From positions 1-64,000 of the forward strand of contig CAZOSP010000002.1 of assembly GCA_964582525.1 (NCBI GenBank): DNA of 64,000 nucleotides, read 5' to 3'. Positions 60,601-64,000 of this stretch are shown here, in pieces. The translations under genes and the position numbers were made by a program. Positions within the stretch are counted from its first letter, which is position 1, and each line of letters starts with the position of its first letter. Origin of the DNA: BB31 sp964582525 (GTDB lineage: Bacteria; Pseudomonadota; Gammaproteobacteria; Beggiatoales; Beggiatoaceae). The notes under the pieces are model-generated. The model did not search any database. It was not told the DNA's origin and saw only the letters and a list, made by a program, of their open reading frames with translations.

Positions 60601-61705
60601 CGTCTTTGCCCAAGCCGATTTTGCGAAACGCCGCACCGGGCAGGGTTAAAGTGTCTTCATGCAATAAATGGTTTTCTACATCAAAACGCCGGACTTTGAA
60701 CTCAACTTTGGCTTGCTCGTGAATTTTGCCTAGATTGTGCTTTTGCCGCTCAACTTCCAACCAAGCCACGCCGTGCGTTTCATCAGCAACCACCATGCGC
60801 CACGACAGCAGATTGTCTAGCGTTGTTCCCCACAATACCGCTTTTTTGCCGCCGGCGTTCATGGCGATGTTGCCGCCAATCGTTGAGGCATCTTGCGAAG
60901 TGGGGTCAACGGCGAACACCTGCCCCGCTCGCGCTGCCTGTTCCGCCACCCGCACCGTCACCACGCCGGCTTCCACGCGCACCGTGTGGGCTTGCCGCTC
61001 GCTGCCGGGCAAGGTTTGTGTCTGCACCGCGCCGATGCCCTCTAACTTTTCGGTGTTAATCACCACCGCGCTGTCATGCAGCGGCACCGCGCCGCCGGTA
61101 TAACCGGTGCCGCCGCCACGCGCAATCACCGGCAAATCCAAAGCAATGCAGGCTTTAATCAGCAGCGGAATTTCTGCTTCAGTGTCGGGCGTTAAGACCG
61201 CCAGCGGATGCTCTACACGCCAGTCAGTTGCGTCGGTCGAATGCGACACCCGCGCTAATCCGTCAAAACAAATATTATCTTTGCGCGTCAAGCCTTTCAG
61301 CGCGGCGGTCAATTTTTGACGCAAATCGCTTTGGCGTTGCAAAGCTTCAGCAAAGGCTTTCACCGCTGCTTGAGCCCGCGTTTCCAGTTGCAAGGCTTGC
61401 TGATTGCCATTGGCGCGGGCGCGAATTTGCGCGAGCCGATGACGCAAGGCATCCAGCAATGCCTCGCGGCGTTTGCGGTCTTCTAGCATGTCGTCTTGAA
61501 TGAAGGGGTTGCGGCTGATCACCCACATATCGCCCAGCACTTCAAATAGCATCCGCGCCGAGCGTCCGGTGCGCCGCTGTCCGCGCAGTTGTTCAATGAT
61601 GTTCCAACCTTCTTCGCCAAGAAAGCGCAGGATGATTTCGCGGTCAGAAAAGGAGGTGTAGTTGTAGGGAATTTCGCGGATACGGGGGGGATTTTCAGTT
61701 GTCAT
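57698..61705 (-). CDS. Large FAD/Fe-S oxidoreductase (DUF3683, lactate/glycolate dehydrogenase type)
   Basis: A 1335-residue enzyme. It starts with a DUF3683 domain (IREIPYNYTSFSDREIILRFLG). An FAD-binding PCMH domain follows (VIARGGGTGYTGGAVPLH, DPTSQDASTIGGNIAMNAGG), then an FAD-oxidase C-terminal domain (HAHAGDGNVHTNIPL, GVISGEHGIG). Two 4Fe-4S motifs (CLRCGKCKPHC near 830 and CTVCHRCLNPCP near 890) and two CCG domains (CCGYPQAASGH, CCGEAG) come last. The layout is that of D-2-hydroxyacid dehydrogenases. Residues at about 968-1018 are foreign to the family: they come from an in-frame palindromic repeat with five SRSQ(L/V) units. Confidence 0.9.
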   Translation of the reverse strand: MTTENPPRIREIPYNYTSFSDREIILRFLGEEGWNIIEQLRGQRRTGRSARMLFEVLGDMWVISRNPFIQDDMLEDRKRREALLDALRHRLAQIRARANGNQQALQLETRAQAAVKAFAEALQRQSDLRQKLTAALKGLTRKDNICFDGLARVSHSTDATDWRVEHPLAVLTPDTEAEIPLLIKACIALDLPVIARGGGTGYTGGAVPLHDSAVVINTEKLEGIGAVQTQTLPGSERQAHTVRVEAGVVTVRVAEQAARAGQVFAVDPTSQDASTIGGNIAMNAGGKKAVLWGTTLDNLLSWRMVVADETHGVAWLEVERQKHNLGKIHEQAKVEFKVRRFDVENHLLHEDTLTLPGAAFRKIGLGKDVTNKALHNLPGVQKEGCDGLMTSAVFVLHQQPKHTRTVCMEFFGSVRDAVPAIKQTIDYFKQNKQAMLAGLEHLDDRYIKAVNYSTKAARSGLPKMVLLADIVSDDATAVDVAAQAVVNATQTRDGEGFIAVSQEAQERFWAERKRTAAIAKHTNAFKINEDVVIPLERLGDYSDAIERINIEQSTLNKLAIVEELMVLIPTLCTAVPMQSVGASVGDDEEQAMLQAKCKRAQALLRRVKDQWEGMLANMDSSIHEHASLFSEIPLEAKLPKTPKGQSPSVFDLLQHRILRISYQHSVAQPLKEIFSGHEFADLRQKMDAIHSRIRASRLFIALHAHAGDGNVHTNIPLNSHDYAMLQQAERIVERIMQLATDLGGVISGEHGIGLTKFAFLDDVNKAAFRDYKQQVDPKGFFNRGKLLAGSGLERAYTPSLRLVEQEALILEATDLGALNESIKDCLRCGKCKPHCTTHVPAANLLYSPRNKILASGLIIEAVLYEEQTRRGIAIRHFAEMNDVAEHCTVCHRCLNPCPVNIDFGDVTIKMRDILRKLGQKRFNPGAALSMAFLNVSHPRLLGMMRFALIRGGYAAQRLGHRLLGMVRLGVARLGVANLQISPAAAGGVSADLEVSRSQLSRSQLSRSQLSRSQLSRSQVSSQQPAKTTGQPSIPTQLIHFLDKPMPSGLPARPLRGLLDIEDESQIAIVRDPQKLNEDTEAVFYFPGCGSERLFSDIGLATLAMLYRCGVQTVLPPGYLCCGYPQAASGHQEKGQQISTGNRILFHRVANTLNYLDIKTVIVSCGTCMDQLLKYQFEHIFPDCRLLDIHEFLLEKGVSLDGVADKKYLYHDPCHTPIKHYKPLDVAKNLMNQEVLLSDRCCGEAGTFAIARPDIATQVRFRKQAELTAGIAALGTVEKILTTCPACQQGLARYSEDTHIEPTYIVVELAEQLLGKHWQREFVAAVKNQGVEKILL
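58654..58804. repeat. R1-type repeat with 15-bp tandem units inside a coding gene
   Basis: The 15-base unit GGGAGCGGCTAAGTT (or GGGAGCGGCTGAGTT) starts at 58654, 58669, 58684, 58699 and 58714. It leads into the complete palindrome GGCTGACTTCCAAGTCAGCC, a GCCGCC/GGCGGC core and GGCTAATCTGGAGATTAGCC. The unit length is a multiple of three, so the dehydrogenase frame stays open. Confidence 0.92.
59955..60003. repeat. Possible second palindromic insert in the dehydrogenase gene
   Basis: GGCTCCCACGCTCTGCATGG and the following GAACGGCGGTGCAGAGCGTAGGAA form an inverted repeat (GCTCTGCA/TGCAGAGC) that resembles the GTTCCCACGCTC pieces near 39526 and 27401. It encodes LCTAVPMQSVGA between an otherwise helical region, in frame. 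Confidence 0.5.
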
Positions 61706-61747
61706 AAGAAACCTAAAATGTGGGGTGGAGGCAGCGCAGCACGTTAG

Positions 61748-63703
61748 TCATTCATCTAATTTTGCCTGTAACAGTGCGGCGAGTTCGGCAAGGGTGGGGT
61801 GTTGAAAAAAATCACTCAGCTCTAGTTGGTCGGGATACGCCGCATCGACGCGCTCGTGAATTTGTGCTAGGGCTAGGGAGCTTGCGCCTAATTCAAAAAT
61901 ATTCCTATTTTCATCAATCACTTGATGGGGAACAACCTCGGCGCAGATGGTTTTGAGTTCGTTTAACAGGCGATCTTGGGAAACCGCTTGGCTGTGTACG
62001 GGGCGTGCGAGCAGCTCACATAATTGCTGCTCAATGTCGGCAAATTGCCCTTGCAAGTAGGCTTGCGCCAAAGCGTAACGCTGTATTTTACCGCTGGTGG
62101 TTTTCGGGAAGCTGCGTATCGGTAAGACTTGTTGGACTTGTAAACCGCTCTGCTCGTTTAGGCGTTGTTTGATGTGCCGCACGATGGGCAGGAACTCTTC
62201 CGCGCTGCCTTTGAAGATGACAAACATCAGCAGTTGCTCGGTGTCCGCTTGCGCATCGCGTACCCCGCAAGCGGCAATTTTGCCCAGTTCTAACCCTTCG
62301 CCTGTTTGACAAATGGCTTCTAAATCGTATGGGTAATAGTTTTGTCCATGGATAATAATGAGTTCTTTGGCGCGCCCGGTCAGGTACAGTTGTGCATCCT
62401 GTTGAAAACCCAAATCGCCCGTATCTAGCCAGCCGTCCGCATGTAACACCGCTTGCGTGGCGGCTGGGTCGCGGTAATAGCCTTGTGTCACGTTTAAGCC
62501 GCGAATCAGCACATGTCCAACTTGGTATTCTGATAATGTCAATCCCGCTTCATCGACAATATTAAATTCGCAATTCGGAATGCTGCGCCCTACGCAGACC
62601 AGGCGCAGGCTGTTGGCGGCATCCGCTGGCAGCAGGCGGACGCGCTCGCCGACCTGTAAATGTTGGCGATCGACGCTGAGACTTTGTAGCGGCGACTGGA
62701 CTTCGGGAAAGGTTACGCCTAGACTGGCTTCGGCAAGCCCATAGACGGGGAACATGGCTTGCGGCGGCAAGCCGTAGGGCGCGAAAGTGGTCATAAATTT
62801 TTCGCACAAATCCACAGAAATGGGTTCCGCGCCGTTAAAAATCAGACGCACCGCCGATAAATCAATGCCTTCAAGTTTTTCCGCTTGAAAAAATTTGAGG
62901 CAATGTTGATAACCAAAATTCGGCGAGGCAATAATGCTGGCGCGTTTTTCTGCGGTTTTTTCTAGCCACAACAACGGACGGCGCACAAATAATTCAGTCG
63001 GCATCACATAATGCTGCACCCCCAACACTAAAGGCGTTAAATGCAGACCGATCATGCCCATATCATGGGTCAGCGGCATCCAACTGAGCATCACATCATC
63101 GCTGTGCAATCGCCCAGCAGCGATAATGGCGCGGGTATTTGCCAATAGGTTGGCGTGCGTCAGCATCACACCTTTAGGCTGCCCCGTAGAACCCGAAGAA
63201 AACTGTAAAAAAGCAATATCTTCGGGCGCAATGTTGGCAATCTGTCCCTCCTGGCTTAAATCCAAAATAGTCTCTATGACTAAGGTTTTGCTTTTAATCT
63301 GCGCAAATTCCGCCCGCAAACCCTGTTGTTGGGCGAAAATCTCTAAGCGTTGCAAAATTTTTATCGAGGTCAACAAAAAAGGATTGTCCAGTTTTTGTAA
63401 AATGCGAAAAAATTTGAACTTATGCTCGTCACTGTGCCCTGTAGCTACCGAGACAGGCAGCAAACGCCCCAACAAGCCCGCCCAAAATGCCTCAATAAAT
63501 TGTTGATTATCATTGACTAACAACAGTAACTCGTGACCCGGCTGGAGACCCAAAGCTTGTAAATGGTACAAAAGCCCCAAAGCCCGCTCGCGCAGTTGCG
63601 CGTAACTGGTACTTTTTTCCCCTTTTTGACCATTAATATAAGCCACGCCTTGAGTGGAAGAAATATCAGTCAGGAGCGCGTCGGTAAGAGTAGATTTATT
63701 CAT
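61748..63703 (-). CDS. Fatty-acyl-AMP ligase fused to an acyl carrier domain
   Basis: A 651-residue protein. The AMP-binding part shows LQFSSGSTGQPKGVMLTH near residue 165, FNGAEPIS, YGLAEASLGVTFP, GWLDTGDLGFQQDAQLYLTGR and, late, KTTSGKIQRYALA. The last 75 residues are a carrier domain with FELGASSLALAQI, where S609 would carry phosphopantetheine. This is the loading module of lipid, polyketide or lipopeptide assembly, making acyl-ACP via acyl-AMP. No synthase is visible downstream; the neighbour at the window edge is a small unknown gene. Confidence 0.9.
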   Translation of the reverse strand: MNKSTLTDALLTDISSTQGVAYINGQKGEKSTSYAQLRERALGLLYHLQALGLQPGHELLLLVNDNQQFIEAFWAGLLGRLLPVSVATGHSDEHKFKFFRILQKLDNPFLLTSIKILQRLEIFAQQQGLRAEFAQIKSKTLVIETILDLSQEGQIANIAPEDIAFLQFSSGSTGQPKGVMLTHANLLANTRAIIAAGRLHSDDVMLSWMPLTHDMGMIGLHLTPLVLGVQHYVMPTELFVRRPLLWLEKTAEKRASIIASPNFGYQHCLKFFQAEKLEGIDLSAVRLIFNGAEPISVDLCEKFMTTFAPYGLPPQAMFPVYGLAEASLGVTFPEVQSPLQSLSVDRQHLQVGERVRLLPADAANSLRLVCVGRSIPNCEFNIVDEAGLTLSEYQVGHVLIRGLNVTQGYYRDPAATQAVLHADGWLDTGDLGFQQDAQLYLTGRAKELIIIHGQNYYPYDLEAICQTGEGLELGKIAACGVRDAQADTEQLLMFVIFKGSAEEFLPIVRHIKQRLNEQSGLQVQQVLPIRSFPKTTSGKIQRYALAQAYLQGQFADIEQQLCELLARPVHSQAVSQDRLLNELKTICAEVVPHQVIDENRNIFELGASSLALAQIHERVDAAYPDQLELSDFFQHPTLAELAALLQAKLDE

Positions 63704-63752
63704 AGACTATTTTCAATGTAGAGAGAATTAAGCGCGGCGTATTCGCCTGTTT

Positions 63753-64000
63753 TTAATGAGCGGAAGGCCAACGGTGGTATTTTAAGCGTTTTTTTAAGTC
63801 ATCATCATTATTGCCAAGACGTAATATCGCTTTATCGACCGCTTGGTTAAAATAGCGATTAGCCGCGTTAAAAGCGCGATTGCCTAAAATCATCAGTTCT
63901 TTAGCCTGACTATAAAGGCTCTTGGCATCTTTGAATTGGCGTTTAACAATGCTGCTGCGGTAGCGATGCAAAGTTTTATTGGTCGCCCGCGAAGCAGACG
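63753..64000 (-). CDS. Unknown protein, partial at the window edge
   Basis: The frame is open to the last base of the window without a clear start; a TTG at 63971 is possible, but codons continue to 64000 (SASRATNKTLHRYRSS). The visible 80 residues are basic and helical, with IVKRQFKDAKSLYSQAKEL and AVDKAILRLGNNDDDLKKRL. No family recognised. It is about 50 bases upstream of the acyl-AMP ligase and could be in one operon. Confidence 0.6.
   Translation of the reverse strand, partial: SASRATNKTLHRYRSSIVKRQFKDAKSLYSQAKELMILGNRAFNAANRYFNQAVDKAILRLGNNDDDLKKRLKYHRWPSAH

Overview
The window looks like part of a gammaproteobacterial chromosome. The protein families are of that type (UvrA, PhoR, GspF, MurJ, class I PhaC, PPK1, TgpA-like). 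The accessory content fits an environmental, probably sulfur-oxidising and denitrifying bacterium: the nosDFYL maturation genes for nitrous oxide reductase, polyhydroxyalkanoate and polyphosphate storage, and a LysM protein ending in a SoxXA-binding-like domain. A filamentous sulfur bacterium of the Thiotrichales/Beggiatoaceae kind is a reasonable guess, but I cannot prove it from this sequence. Two runs of exactly 100 N (27868-27967 and 39584-39683) are scaffold gaps, and both lie in repeats.

Layout. 1-4564: nosD-nosF-nosY-nosL, followed by a disturbed area with a tandem 97-bp duplication of the nosL 3' end, an orphan HicB-like gene and a third, decayed nosL tail. 4807-12069: CHASE-domain histidine kinase, uvrA and phaC. 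12115-13703: A+T-rich restriction-modification island 1, headed by a yoeB toxin remnant. 13844-16920: cyclic-peptide-type ABC exporter and an M48 metalloprotease with a TPR-like tail. 17355-23575: a four-gene block for a secreted or cell-surface product (propeller-like protein, methyltransferase, beta-helix protein, GT-C glycosyltransferase). 23576-28325: transposase relic, deaminase, DUF302, DoxX, small membrane protein, histidine kinase, and an EGKCG-repeat protein of the HvfA copper-peptide type, with a divergent AraC regulator at 28453. 29435-32129: GAF histidine kinase and phoR. 32341-34406: A+T-rich restriction-modification island 2. 34460-45723: gspF, DUF58, CHAT protease, LysM/SoxK-like protein, ppk1 and a very large kinase/receiver/cyclase protein. 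46122-64000: methyltransferase, LysR operon with a PerM-type permease, phospholipid-methyltransferase-like gene, envelope protein, an ATPase-dead FtsK paralogue, murJ, a TgpA-like transglutaminase, a 1335-residue FAD/Fe-S oxidoreductase, an acyl-AMP ligase with carrier domain, and a partial gene at the edge.

The strongest overarching signal is a dense set of dispersed palindromic repeats, at least five families. They sit between genes, often right at stop codons, and in two genes (uvrA and the FAD/Fe-S oxidoreductase) they lie in frame inside the protein, like the palindromic elements known from Rickettsia. The other items most worth following are the EGKCG-repeat copper-peptide precursor without a neighbouring MNIO enzyme, the FtsK-like protein that has lost both Walker motifs and its gamma domain, and the shared architecture of the two restriction-modification islands (hairpin, gene relic, then R-M genes).
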